64,000 bases of DNA. Source: Nyssa sinensis (Eukaryota > Streptophyta > Magnoliopsida > Cornales > Nyssaceae). Where the stretch lies: positions 15,023,716-15,087,715 of the forward strand of contig CM018041.1 in NCBI GenBank assembly GCA_008638375.1, given 5' to 3'. The position numbers and the translations under genes are program-made. The notes beneath the pieces are model-generated. The model made no database searches, was not told the origin of the DNA, and was given only the letters and a program-made list of their open reading frames with translations. Below, in pieces: positions 11,507 through 22,496 of this stretch (its first letter is position 1; each line of letters starts with the position of its first letter).

Positions 11507-12411
11507 GAAGAGAACAACCAAATTGAGAAATTTGTAATAAATTATTTTAAGGATCTATTTCGATCAAACGGACAGTCTGAATATGGTAATGTTCTGAGTA
11601 CATTGCAACAAAGGGTATTTATGGATATGAATAGATTTATGTTGCACAATTTTCAAGCAGAGGAAGTTGTAACAGCATTGAATCAGATGTCTCCAACTAA
11701 GGCTCCTAGTCTAGATGGGATGCCAACAATATTTTACCAGAGGTATTGGCATATTGTCGGGCCTAAGGTATGTGATGCAGTTCTCAGTTTTCTTAATGGA
11801 GGCCCCTTTTTAAAGAGAGTTAACTTTACTAATATTGTTCTTATTCATAAGACCAAGTGTCGCAAGATATGACTCAATTTAGGCGTTTGTTCAATGTCAT
11901 TTATAAGATAATTGCAAAGGTATTGGCAAATAGATTGAAGCATGTGCTCCCTCAAGTTATCTCTAATTGTCAAAGTGCTTTCGCTCCTGGCAGATTAATA
12001 TCCTATAATGTTTTGGTTGCGTATACTATATTAAGGGTAGGAACAGGGGCAAAGATGCGTGTGTTTCACTGAAACTGAACATGAGCAAAGCATATGACAG
12101 AGTTGAATGGGGTTTTTTAAAAAAGTTTTAATGTTGACTTTGGGGTTTAATGAGAGGTGGGTTCATCTTATTATGACTTGTGTTTCCACTGTTTCGTACT
12201 CTGTTCTCATCAATGGGAAGCAACGAGGTTATTTTATGCTAGAGCGAGGTTTGCGCCAAGGTGACCCCGTATCTCCTTACTCATTCCTTTTATGTGTTGA
12301 AGGTCTCTCATGTCTTTTGCAAAGGGCAGAACGTAATTCCAACATATCGGGTATTTCCATATCCAGAGCTGCCCCAAAAGTTTCTCATTTGTTCTTTGCA
12401 GATGAACGTAC
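11507..12411 (+). pseudogene. LINE reverse transcriptase, interrupted 3' half
   Basis: Continuation of the LINE broken at 6524: if the copia element and one GAAGA copy are ignored, the frame runs on without a shift. RT motifs: ALNQMSPTKAP (about 11680), then a frameshift near 11857, then [11 protein letters not shown] and QSAFAPGR, then MSKAYDRVEWG (about 12085), a stop at about 12122, GLRQGDPVSPYSF (about 12250) and a changed catalytic box near 12395 (FADE where the family has FADD). LINE homology stops abruptly at about 12411, where the block shared with the 22-kb SKP1 copy begins, so the RNase H/zinc-finger part is absent. Dead copy. Confidence 0.88.
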
Positions 12412-12689
12412 TACGGATCATGGGATAATGCTCACCCAGAGCCAGTGGCAACAATTAAATTAAATTTTACATTTCAATTTTTTTTCTCTATTACGACTCT
12501 GTTGGAATATATTACAAAGTCTGGTAATTATCCAAAAGAATTTAGAAATTTTGGATATTTTTCATTCCAACTCCTTTTCCAACTAGGAATTGGAAAAGAA
12601 ACTAATATAGATAGAATTACATGGTGGAAATAAAATAGAAAGTTTCCATATTTTAGATTCCAATTCGTTCCCTGATCAGGAGAAGATCC

Positions 12690-12712
12690 TCCTTTATATA
12701 TATATATATATC
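12690..12712 (+). promoter_or_regulatory. TATA-rich core promoter of SKP1-like gene A
   Basis: 'cctttatatatatatatatatc' lies about 110 bp upstream of the ATG; the same position in copy B has a shorter TATA tract followed by (CA)n. Inferred promoter. Confidence 0.45.
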
Positions 12713-12816
12713 TATATACACACATCCAATACCGCCCATTCAACCCAACTTCTTGCTTTCAATATATTTCTTTTGCTTTTGCTTTCAATATATTGCTTTT
12801 GTTTTCGCATAACACA

Positions 12817-13263
12817 ATGTCGATGCTGACTTTGAAGAGTTCCGATGGCGAGGAGTTCGTAGTAGATGAGTTTGTTGCCATTCAGTCTATAACAATTAAG
12901 AATATGGTTGAAGATAATTGTGCATCAAATACAATTCCTATCCCTAACATTGACAGTAAGACACTCGCAATGCTTATCGAGTACTGCAAGAAGCATGCCG
13001 ATGAAACAATCACTGCTGAAGATTTGAAGCAATTTGATTCTGAATTTGTTGAGAAAGACCAGGCAATTCTCTACCATCTTCTCTTGGCTGCAAATTATCT
13101 TAATATCCCGAGTTTGTTGGATGAACTGTGTAAGAAAGTTGCAAACATGATCAAAGGGAAAACACCAGAAGAGATTCGTAAAACATTCAACATCAAGAAT
13201 GATTTCACTCCCCAGGAAGAAGAAGAAATTCATAAAGAGTATGCTTGGGCATTCGAACAATAA
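12817..13263 (+). CDS. SKP1: SKP1-like protein A (SCF adaptor)
   Basis: A 148-residue intronless ORF with the two SKP1 domains. The N-terminal POZ/BTB-like domain (about residues 4-65) includes [21 protein letters not shown] and [11 protein letters not shown]. The C-terminal dimerisation/F-box-binding domain (about 85-148) includes [30 protein letters not shown] and ends WAFEQ. SKP1 bridges CUL1 to F-box proteins in SCF ubiquitin ligases, in nucleus and cytosol. The start at 12817 is chosen because it gives the family's usual N-terminus; the frame is open upstream to 12793 without an ATG. Length fits plant ASK proteins. It differs from gene B at 14 of 148 residues by my count. An AATAAA overlaps the stop codon (13262-13267). 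Several changes (His/Tyr for Arg/Asn near the C-terminus) could affect F-box binding. Intact frame; expression unknown. Confidence 0.92.
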   Translation: MSMLTLKSSDGEEFVVDEFVAIQSITIKNMVEDNCASNTIPIPNIDSKTLAMLIEYCKKHADETITAEDLKQFDSEFVEKDQAILYHLLLAANYLNIPSLLDELCKKVANMIKGKTPEEIRKTFNIKNDFTPQEEEEIHKEYAWAFEQ

Positions 13264-13486
13264 TAAAGCTTAGTTTTTTTTAGAGTTAGTATGAATCTAT
13301 CAAGTTAGGTATTATGATCTGTAGTTCTAGTCAAACTTATAAATTCAAGGTTTTTTAAGATTATTACTTTAGGAAATTTATATTACATCTTGCTTTGTTT
13401 AGTAAATTTGTTTATTTATAAGCACTTTTTCTCATAAGAACTTGACAGATTTAGTTGAACTGTGTGCACGATGCACAGTTCTTTAT

Positions 13487-13521
<35 letters not shown>

Positions 13522-13650
13522 GATATCTATGTACAAGTGTGATTTTCCAAAAAAAAATGTAGGAGTGTAGGTTGCAGTTTTGGCTCTTAATATCGTTCTC
13601 GGGGTGAGTTTGAGAATTTATTGTTAGCTATTGTATAATATTATAACGAG

Positions 13651-13868
13651 TAATACTAGTCTTATCATCATATTTTATCAAAAGTATTTATTTTTATGAT
13701 TTGTCAATATTATATTAATTGGATATCGTATCATGATATAACTAATACAATACTGACAACTCAGAAATATAAATATTTTTTATAAAAAATTTAAGTAATC
13801 CTAACATTATTTATACTATCACAGGCCGGTTGGATTTAATATTCTTTGTGTAATCTTAAACTTAAGGC
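13651..13868. other. AT-rich spacer
   Basis: No gene or repeat structure seen between the end of duplicated block A and the LINE tail. Confidence 0.5.
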
Positions 13869-14960
13869 AATTTTTTTTTTTTAATGAGCGGAGAAAATTT
13901 TATTGATGTAAATAAAATGTACAAGAGATACATTCAGGATACATCAATAAAGAAGGTGTAAAAGACTTTAGCACTACAACACTGTTCTAATTAGATTGGC
14001 ACCAAGAAAGCAGCAAATCTTAAGTCAGCACCAAACTCAAAAGGAAAAAAAAATTTAAGAACAAAAAAGGAAGATAAAGAAGCAAACAACCCATATACAG
14101 CATTACAGAACACTAGAAGCCTTAAAGATCACATCCACAACCAACTCCCCTGCCAGATTAACAACAGTACTTTCTCTACCGGATGCACAGATTTAAAGGA
14201 TTTCAACCAAAGGGAACAACCTATGCACCAACTAAGAAATTGAAATACTTCTCAATGCCCCTTTATCCTTCACCCACCATAATAATTTAAATTTAATACC
14301 CACCACTACATTCCCCATTCCACCTGAAGATTTTCAAACGCCACCCTATTTCTTGTATACCAGAGGCCCCCTATCACTGCCATGGGAAGAGCCTCCCATA
14401 CCAATTTCCTATCCCCTTAAATTTCTACCCTTTCCACCATTCTAACAAACCACTCACAGAAGCTGGCATTTCCCATTGAATCCCCCACCATCTTAGGATC
14501 TCAGACCATACCCACCAAGCCCAACTACACCTCAACAGAAGGTGTTCAACTGTCTCCAGTTCCGCCCCACAAAAATAACAATTTTTTTTTATCAGCAAAA
14601 AAAAAAAAATTATTGATAGAAATGAAAGTACAAGAATATGAGACATACAAACATAAGGCATTAATAAAAGAGGAGAATGCAAAAGACACTACAGCATTCA
14701 TCTCAACTAAGTTGGCACCAAACAAGAAAAATAATAATATGCCAACATAAACCCAAAAAAAATAAAAGACTAAAATCACTAAAGCACAAATCAAACTACC
14801 AGAAACTTAACTAGGCTAAAATAATTACCTCCACTATCACTCAACACGCCTACTTTCCTCAAACTGTCAGCAATTTTTATCTCCCCCACCATGCCAACCA
14901 CATAGTAAACTTTACCCTTGGCGGGGCCACATTTTCCCAAACCAAGTTAAGAGCATAGAG
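13869..14960 (-). pseudogene. LINE C-terminal zinc-finger (zf-RVT) end, minus strand
   Basis: Read on the minus strand: VAPPRVKFTMWLAWWGR (about 14890) leads into the zf-RVT zinc finger CYFCGAELETVEHLLLRC (about 14577-14525) and WVWSEILRWWGIQW. A non-coding 3' region follows to a poly-A tail, seen as T-run 13870-13882. A second LINE tail (14582-14817) is inserted immediately before the first zinc-finger cysteines. This is the 3' end of the same class of element as the plus-strand LINE at 5.5-12.4 kb, but in opposite orientation, so it is not simply that LINE's missing part. Confidence 0.8.
14582..14817 (-). mobile_element. Nested LINE 3' tail, minus strand
   Basis: Minus-strand text ends in 'attttttttttttgctgataaaaaaaa', a poly-A-tailed LINE end. 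It splits the zf-RVT reading of the host LINE. A short TTATTTT-like duplication on both sides (about 14819-14825 and 14570-14577) is compatible with target-primed insertion. Confidence 0.6.
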
Positions 14961-15797
14961 GGGGAGGATTTTGATTTTTATCATATAGGTCATTAAAGAA
15001 TGGACTGAAAACTTGCATGAGGAGTCTTTTATTTAAAATATAATTTTGAATGTTTTTATAATACATAATTGTCTAATTACATATAATTTGATACATGAAT
15101 ATGTCTAAGAATTCTAAAAGTTGTTTAAGAATTATTAAGGTTGTATTCACCACCTCCAACCACCGTCCAGCCCAACAAGTTGTTCAGAGTCCCCACAATC
15201 GCACATTTACACCAGTAGCAAGCACCAATGGCGCTGTCACCACCACCACCCGTGGCCACCCTTGGCGGCACCCACCAACTCACAACCACAGCTCACACCT
15301 ATGCCGCCAACGACCTTCGTGCCAACCGTGTGCTTAAGAGATCGATCAAATCTAATAAAAGATTATAACAAAACAAGGAAGCCTTCGCCACTAATTAACG
15401 AGCACTAATTAAAAATCTCTCTACACACTAAACACAAAACAAAACAGCCATGAATGATATGGTTCAAAAAAATTGGGTTTTGGTTTAAGAGATTGACAAT
15501 GGCTTTAAGCCCTAATCCATAGCTCAAACAATCCCTAATTAACCTAGTGTTCTACCCCTCTTAGTCTTCTACTATTTTCTTAAAATAAAAGGTTCATCCA
15601 CAACAAAGTTTAAAACCCTAACCCCATCTATTTGAAGAATCCAGTACACTGAAACCCATTCCTCTCATTCTTCCTTTGACTTCCTCTGTTATTTGTAGTG
15701 GTGGTGTGCGATGGTGGTTGTGATGGTGCACAAGCAGTGATAGTGACGACGTCGAGGTGGATGATGATGGTCGGTTGTGATTGGAGATGACAATGTC
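14961..15797. other. Intergenic, low-complexity CCA/GGT-rich patches
   Basis: 15150-15330 is rich in CACCACC-type repeats and 15690-15790 in GGTGGTGATG-type repeats. No coherent protein frame. The 80-codon opening at 15095-15337 is compositional. The same kind of GGT-rich text resumes after the chromovirus at 20985. Confidence 0.5.
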
Positions 15798-16152
15798 TGA
15801 TACCTACTGGACATGATTAGAGGAAATTGTGGAGGAATTCACGCTATATGGACTTCCATTCTACGAGCCTTGCTATTATCCTTCAGCATATGCCATCTTA
15901 CGTCCTGAAATTTAGCCAATGTTTGACTTAGGAGCATTAGATGAGCATGATTATTGTTAGCTATTTTATCTTCAAGATTTTAGGGATAATTAGAATAAGT
16001 CTATAGCTTGAATGCCGTTAGCTTAGAGAATAAAAGGGTAGAAATACCTCTGCATAGATGTGTTATGTTTTACTCTTATTCCTCTTCATGTAAGAGAAGG
16101 GTTGCCCCCCGTAAATGGGTCTTATTAATTCAATAAATTTTTGCTTCTATCA
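15798..16152 (+). repeat. 5' LTR of chromovirus
   Basis: TGATACCTAC ... TTCTATCA; paired with 20631-20984. Confidence 0.92.
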
Positions 16153-16153
16153 T

Positions 16154-16165
16154 TGGTATCAGAGC
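16154..16165 (+). promoter_or_regulatory. Primer binding site, tRNA-Met(i)
   Basis: TGGTATCAGAGC one base after the 5' LTR. Confidence 0.92.
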
Positions 16166-16215
16166 AGTTGATACTCACTTGTGGTGCTTGCCAAACGGCT
16201 CCAGAGACCCGAAGC

Positions 16216-19200
16216 ATGGATACATCTCGAATGGACAGATTGGAAGAAGCAGTGAAGAAACTCCAAAAAGGTTCTGAAAGGCACGAGGGAATTATGGAGG
16301 AACTTAAGCAACTGATAACAATGGTAGTCCAAAAAACTACAGTCGCCTCCATTCCTCTGGCAGAATCCTCCGGCAATACCCGTGGGATCTTACCCCCCTA
16401 TTCTACATTAGGATCAGCAGCAGTTCAAACCCTCTACACACGCCTTGACTTTCCTCATTTTGCAGGAGAAAATCCAAAGGGTTAGATATACCGGTGTGAG
16501 AGGTTTTTTTACCTCAACAATACGGAAGAGGCCCTGAAGGTCCACATCGCATTAATACATAAAGAGGATAAAGCTTTGGATTGGTTCCAAGGCTATTTGG
16601 GCACTCAAGAAGTGCCTACGTGGCTAGAGTTTTCACATAATGTTTGCCTGCTTTTTAGCCCAAATGTTTAAGAAGATGATGTTGGTGCTTCAACCAAGCT
16701 CAAGCAAACAAATTTGATCAAGGGGTATCACAAGCATTTTAAGAAGTTGGCAAACCGCACCAAAGGATTGTTTGAAGAATTTTTTGTTGGTTGTTTTATT
16801 AGTGGACTCAAGGAAGAAATCTGTCCCTTGGTACAAATGTTCCGGCCTATAACAATGATTCAAGTTTTCGGGTTAGTGTGCTCACAAAATGAACATGTGG
16901 AAGCTATTGGCAAAGCTCGAGGAAGACCCACGTTCAAACCCACTTCAAGCTTGTCAAATTCCACACCTTCTAGGGAGAAGGAGGGGCTGCCACCCATCAA
17001 ACGAATTGGTCATGCTGAGATGAAGGAACGTAGGAAAAAGAATCTTTGCTATTATTGTGATGAACGATACGTACAGGGGCATGTTTGTAAAAAATGACAA
17101 TTATTCGTGCTAGAAGCCGATGAGGAAGACAATATAAATAAGGAACCACTAGAGGTTGAAAAACCTAAACAAGCAAACCCCGATGATGAACCTGTCATTT
17201 CAGTACATGCTATCTCCGGATTTCTATTCTATCGGACTATGAAGGTGAAGGGGTGAATTAAAAAGATGACTGTGATCATTCTCATCAACTCGAGAAGTAC
17301 CCACAATTTTTTAGACCGAAAGGTGGCAAAAGCATATGGATGTGAGGTACATGAAACAATGCCCTTGTCAGTAATAGTGGCGGATGAGTCTCACTTGATG
17401 AGTACGAGAATGTGTCGAGAGCTTGAATGGTTAATGCACGGATCCACTTTTTTGTGACAACATGTGTATCTTGCCACTTGGAGGTTGTGACATAGTGTTG
17501 GGCATTCAGTGGCTTGCTGTTTTAGGTCCTATAATGTGGGATTTTAAAGCACTTACCATGGACTTCACTATTGTTGGAAAGCGGACCATACTTCGTGGAA
17601 ACCCAACTGGAGGTATCACTACTGTAGAAGCAAAACAAATGAATCTGGTCTTGAAGTCCAAACCAAGCCAAGTTGTTGAGGCTCAACTAAATTATTTGCA
17701 AATTGAAGAGAGTAGGAACATACCTTGCGGCACACACATGGGCCTTGATGAGGGGGAGTCTTCCAAACAGGTAGACTTACCACATTCTCATCCCAATGAA
17801 TATAGTCTTGAATTACAAAAACTGTTGAAACAATATGAGTCCATATTTTCAGAGCCCACTGGATTACCCCCAACTAGAACCTATGATCATTGAATTCCCT
17901 TACAACCCAACAACTCCCCTGCCAACCTTCGACCATACCGATACCCATTTATACAGAAAAATGAAATTGAAAATATTGTTGGTGAAATGTTAACATCCAG
18001 AATCATTCGGCCTAGCAATAGCCCATTTGCTTCACCTGTTTTGCTTGTCCCAAAAAAGGATAATTCTTAGTGGATGTGTGTAGACTATAGAGCCCTAAAC
18101 CAACAAACCATTAAAGATAAATTTCCAATATCGATAATAGATGAGTTACTTGATGAATTAAATGGGGCTTGTTTTTTCTCTAAGTTGGACCTTCGTTCCG
18201 GCTATCACCAAATTCGAGTGCACTTTTTGGATATATATATATATATATATATATATAAGACTGCCTTCCGTACACATGAAGGGCATTATGAGTTCCTAGT
18301 CATGCCCTTTGGCTTGACAAATGTTCCACCCACCTTTCAATGCTTGATGAATGAGGTATTTAAGCCTTGTGAAAAATTGTCCTAGTATTTTTTTAATGAC
18401 ATATTGGTCTATAGTAAGACTTGGCAGGAACACATAAAGCACTTGCAAACAACCTTTGAGACACTTCAGCATCATCAACTCTTTGTTAAGAAGTCCAAGT
18501 GTCAATTCGGGAGCCTTCAGATCAGTTACTTGGGCCATATAATTTCAAAAAAAAGAGTGGCTACCAACCCTGATAAAATCATAGATATGCAGAATTGGCC
18601 ACAACCGACCACACTAAAGTCACTACGGGGTTTTTTGGGGCTTACCGGTTACTATCGACGGTTTGTCAAAGACTATGGTAAAATCTCAAAGCCCCTTACC
18701 CTCCTTTTGAAGAAGAATAATTTTCTTTGGATGGAAGATGCTCAACAATCTTTTGAGATGTTCAAGCTTGCCATGATGACAACTCCAGTATTGGCACTTC
18801 CAAATTTTACAAAAAAAAATTGTGGTAGAATGTGATGCTTCTAGAATGAGCTTGGGTGGCGTATTAATGTAAGATGGACATCCAATCGCATTTGCAAGTA
18901 AAGTGTTGGCAGATAAACATTTGGGCTTATCTACCTATGAAAAGGAAATGCTAGCACTAATATACATGGTAACCAAGTGGAAACCCTATTTGGTAGGGAA
19001 GCCTTTCGCAATCAAGGCGGACCACCTAAGCGTCAAGTACCTTCTAGAGCAAAAAATAGCTACGCCGGCTCAACAAAAAAGGCTTACCAAATTCATGGGG
19101 TACACGTACGAAATTTTGTACCGAAACGGGAAGGAAAATGTTGTAGTTGATGCACTCTCACGGAAGGATGAAGGTGCCTAATGTGCCATTTCGAGGTTAG

Positions 19201-20610
19201 TAGTAGATTGGCTAGACCAAGTCAAGTTGGAATGGCAAAATGACCCACAGCTACAGGATATAACTCACGCTTTAAAGGCTGACCCACATGGCCAAGGGTC
19301 TTATACGATGGAGCAAAGACTTCTACTCCACAAGGGTAGGCTTGTGATAAGTGTGGGTGACTCCACCATCATCCAACGCCTTATCGCGGAAGCACAAGAG
19401 AACCCTTTGGGGGGGCATTCAGGTGTGCATGGCACAGTGAAAAGATTAAAGGGAAGTTTTCATTGGCAAGGAATCCAACAAATGGTACGGAAGTTTGTCA
19501 ACGAATGCGATGTTTGTCAACGTAATAAACCTAACTTGGCAGCATACCCCGGATTGCTTCAGCCACTACCCATTCTGGATCGCATCTGGACAGACATTAG
19601 CATGGATTTCACTGAAGGTTTGCCCACTTTGCAAGAATTTGATATCATTTATGTGGTTGTGGACCAACTTAGTAAGCATGCACACTTCATGCCAATCAAA
19701 CACCCCTCCACTACTGTGGATATTGCTCATGTGTTCTTTGATAACATTTTTAGGTTGCACGGGATGCCTTCTTCAATTGTATGTGACTGCGATCCGGTAT
19801 TTACAAGCAATTTTTGGACCGAGCTGTTCAAATTACAAGGCACACAAATGAAGCTCAGTTCTTCATACCACCCACAACCCGACGGCTAAACAGAAGTGGT
19901 TTACCGATGCTTAGAAAATTATTTGCGATGAATCATATGAGATAGACCCAAGTAGTGGGCTAAGTGGCTAACGTTGGCGGAATGGTGCTATAACACCACT
20001 TGGCACTCTTCCACTTAGCTCACTCCATATGAAGCAATATATGGCTAGCCCCCTCCCATATTTTTACCTTACTAGGCTGGAGACTCCCCAAATTCAGCAA
20101 TAGATGGTCTTCTCCGTGATAGGAGGGTGATGCTACGGTTACTCAAGCAATACTTGGAACAAGCACAACATTGAATAAAACAAAATGCGGATCAAAATCG
20201 GAGTGAGAGGGAATTCCAAGTAGGAGACTGGGTTTATATAAAACAAAAACCTCAAGCTTGCGCCACGATATTTCGGCCCATTTCAAGTACTTCAACGGAT
20301 TGGCTTGGTGGCCTAAAAAGTTGACTTGCCTCTTCACTCCAGAATCCATCCAGTGGTGTATGTGTCACAACTTAAGAAAAAGATTGGCAATTGAACAATT
20401 TACCAAGTTGAGCTTCCGCCAGTAAATGAAAAGGGTCACATACAACTTGAGCCTATTGCAATTTTGGATCGTCGTTTGATAAGAAAACACAATTGTCCTG
20501 TTTCCCAAGTACTGGTTCAATGGTCAAACTATTTTCCTATAGATGCCATATGGGAGAGCTGGGATGATCTACATCAGCGATTTCCAACCTTTTAGCCTTG
20601 AGGACAAGGC
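16216..20610 (+). pseudogene. Chromovirus gag-pol with many stops
   Basis: Gag starts at ATG 16216; TAG at 16483-16485 sits before IYRCERFF, where the family has Trp. Zinc knuckle CYYCDERY...HVC near 17047. Protease box near 17281 reads LINSRSTHNF: the family's catalytic Asp is Asn and the Gly is Arg. RT spans about 18070-18800: [24 protein letters not shown], then an in-frame (AT)n run, [12 protein letters not shown], and FFNDILVYS near 18392, where the second Asp of the catalytic box is preceded by Asn instead of Asp. RNase H about 18825-19180 (VVECDAS, LSTYEKEMLA, DALSRKDE). Integrase about 19400-19920 with GGHSGVHGT, CDVCQRNK, ISMDFTEGLP, CDPVFTS, YHPQPDG and TEVV. A chromodomain-like end at about 20450-20595 (ILDRRLIRK...VLVQWSNYFPIDAIWESW) is followed by a 1-base frameshift. 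Further stops at 17095, 17254, 17455, 17892, 18068 and 18384. Not functional. Confidence 0.9.
18231..18257 (+). repeat. (AT)n expansion inside chromovirus RT
   Basis: 27 bp of alternating AT expand a short conserved Ile-Tyr coding site into four Ile-Tyr pairs without breaking frame. Confidence 0.85.
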
Positions 20611-20620
20611 TTGTTTGATG

Positions 20621-20630
20621 GGTGAGGGAA
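20621..20630 (+). promoter_or_regulatory. Polypurine tract of chromovirus
   Basis: GGTGAGGGAA directly before the 3' LTR; slightly degenerate. Confidence 0.6.
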
Positions 20631-20984
20631 TGATACGTACTGGACATGATTGGAGGAAATTATGGAGGAATTCACACTATATGGACTTTCATTCTGCGAG
20701 CCTTGCTGTCATCCTTCAGCATATGATATCTTACCTCCTAAAATTTAGCCAATATTTGAATTAGCAGCATTAGATGAGCTTGATTATTGTTAGATATTTT
20801 ATCTCCAAGATTTTAGGGATAATTAGAATAAGTCTATGGCTTGAATGTTGTTAGCTTAGAGAATAAAAGGGTGGAAATACCTCTGCACAGGTGTGTTTTG
20901 TTTTACTCTTATTCCTCTTCATGTAAGAGAAGGGTTGCCCCCCTCAAATGGGTCTTATTAATTCATTAAATTTTGCTTCTATCA
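20631..20984 (+). repeat. 3' LTR of chromovirus
   Basis: Pairs with 15798-16152. Confidence 0.92.
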
Positions 20985-21472
20985 GAGTCACCGGCGATGG
21001 TGGCTATAGTGGTAGTGGTTATGGCGGTGGTGTTTAGCCGCCACAAATTTGAGAGGTGGTTGTGGCTGTGTGGATGGGTGATTATGGCGGCAAATGACTA
21101 AGAGGTGCTGTGGTGAACGGCAGTGGCAACAATGGTGCTTAGCCGCGTTGGTTCACAATGGGATGTGAAACCATTGTTACAGCCCGTCTCTGTGTTGGAA
21201 GCTTCTCACTTTGAAGGGAGCAGAAAAAAAGATTTTGACTTTTTTACTAAGTAATATATATTTAACTGAGGGGTATAGTCGTGTTTTTAAAGTTTCCGAT
21301 AACTCCGTTTAATAGAAAAGTATAACAGAGGTACAACATAATTTCATAAACAAAAGAAGCATTATCTGTATTTGTCAAAAATTTCATAAGAGATCAATAT
21401 AATTTATCATTTATTTTATAAGCACTTCTCATAAAATCTTCACAGGTTTAGTTGAACTGTCTCTAAGTGTGA

Positions 21473-21503
<31 letters not shown>

Positions 21504-22082
21504 CAAGTTTTATTGGTGTATTCCAGTAAATTACCAAACTTTTTTATATATTGAATTCTACCATGTGATAGTAGCATTCTGCAAGTTTCATTAGCTCTTT
21601 GGGCCTGTCTTCATCAAGAGCTTGACCTCCTTTTTCAGAAGAAAAATATTTTTACTGGAATAATAATAATTGTAAAAAGCTTCGAAACTGTTGTTGGACC
21701 CAAATCAAACTAACGGTTTGATGAAAATAAAAATCACGTCACAATGTGCAAGAAAATAATAAAATTCTGGTGGGAAGAAAATGATGAAATCAAACGCACT
21801 TCTATGTATGTATTAAACTGAACAATCACTTTCTAACATTGTTCGTGTATTGGAACTAAACAAGCATATACTCTATTCTATTGTTTGAATCAAGATCTTC
21901 AGGATTCCTCACACGTGGCAGCCTTTTTTGACCGTCTCACACTTCATGCGGTACACAGTGCGCATATATCTATAATATCATAATTCTAATGTAATTAAAA
22001 TTTCATTCACTTTAAACAGGTGTTCTTACTTTTATTTTATTTTTTAAAAAAAGGAAGTATCATGAAATAATTCAATTGAAAA
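20985..22082. other. Intergenic between chromovirus and SKP1 block B
   Basis: GGT-rich text to about 21190 continues the pre-insertion sequence on the left of the chromovirus. The rest is AT-rich with no gene. It contains the SKP1 3'-flank remnant listed separately and a (TA)n tract at 21475-21499. Confidence 0.5.
21405..21499 (+). repeat. Remnant of a third SKP1-block 3' flank
   Basis: 'ttattttataagcacttctcataa...aggtttagttgaactgt' followed by (TA)n matches the 3' flank of gene A (about 13408-13485) and gene B (about 23083-23160). No matching coding sequence precedes it. It looks like what is left of a third tandem copy. Confidence 0.6.
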
Positions 22083-22366
22083 TACGGATTATGGGATGAT
22101 GCTCCACCCAGAAGCAATTGGCAACAATTAAATTAAATTTTACATTCCAAGTTATTCTCTATTACGACTCTGTTGGAATAAATTACAAAGTCTGGAAATT
22201 ATCCAAAAGAATTTAGAAATTTTGGATATTTTTCATTCCAACTCCTTTTCCAACTAGGAATAGGCAAAGAAACATATATAGATAGAATTAGATGGTGGAA
22301 ATAAAATAGGAAGTTTCCATATTTTAGATTCCAATTCCTTCCCTGATCAGGAGAAGATCCTCCTTT

Positions 22367-22375
<9 letters not shown>

Positions 22376-22403
<28 letters not shown>
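22376..22403. repeat. (CA)n microsatellite in SKP1-B promoter
   Basis: About 14 CA units between the TATA tract and the ATG. Copy A has TA repeats here and nearly lacks CA, so this is a length difference between the two promoters. Confidence 0.85.
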
Positions 22404-22405
<2 letters not shown>

Positions 22406-22496
22406 CCAATACCGCCCATACAACCCAACTTCTTGCTTTCAATATTGTTCTTTTTCTTTTGCTTTCAATATATTTCATTTGTTTTTGCATAACACA

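Larger units (their letters stand above)
12412..13650 (+). repeat. Duplicated block, copy A (holds SKP1-like gene A)
   Basis: From 'acggatcatgggataatgctc' onward the sequence is closely matched by 22083 onward, through promoter, gene and 3' flank to about 13485. The last part (13543-13650, 'gtaggttgcagttttggctc') is matched not next to copy B but at 26487-26595, because copy B is split by an insertion. (CA)n/(TA)n tracts at 13487-13520 mark the split point. Confidence 0.85.
15798..20984 (+). mobile_element. Degenerate Ty3/gypsy chromovirus, full length
   Basis: 5187 bp with LTRs 15798-16152 (355 bp) and 20631-20984 (354 bp). Both start TGATAC and end TATCA, with about 28 mismatches by eye (about 8%), so it is far older than the copia element. 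The 5-bp flanks ATGTC and GAGTC match at three of five positions, as expected for a decayed duplication. Order PR-RT-RNaseH-IN-chromodomain places it among plant chromoviruses. Coding sequence is riddled with stops and frameshifts. Confidence 0.93.

Noticed and set aside
12925..13260. 111-codon minus-strand ORF over SKP1-A
   Set aside because: Antisense shadow; copy B has no equivalent intact ORF.
15095..15337. 80-codon Pro/His/Thr-rich ORF
   Set aside because: Reading of CACCACC repeats; no signal peptide or conserved domain.
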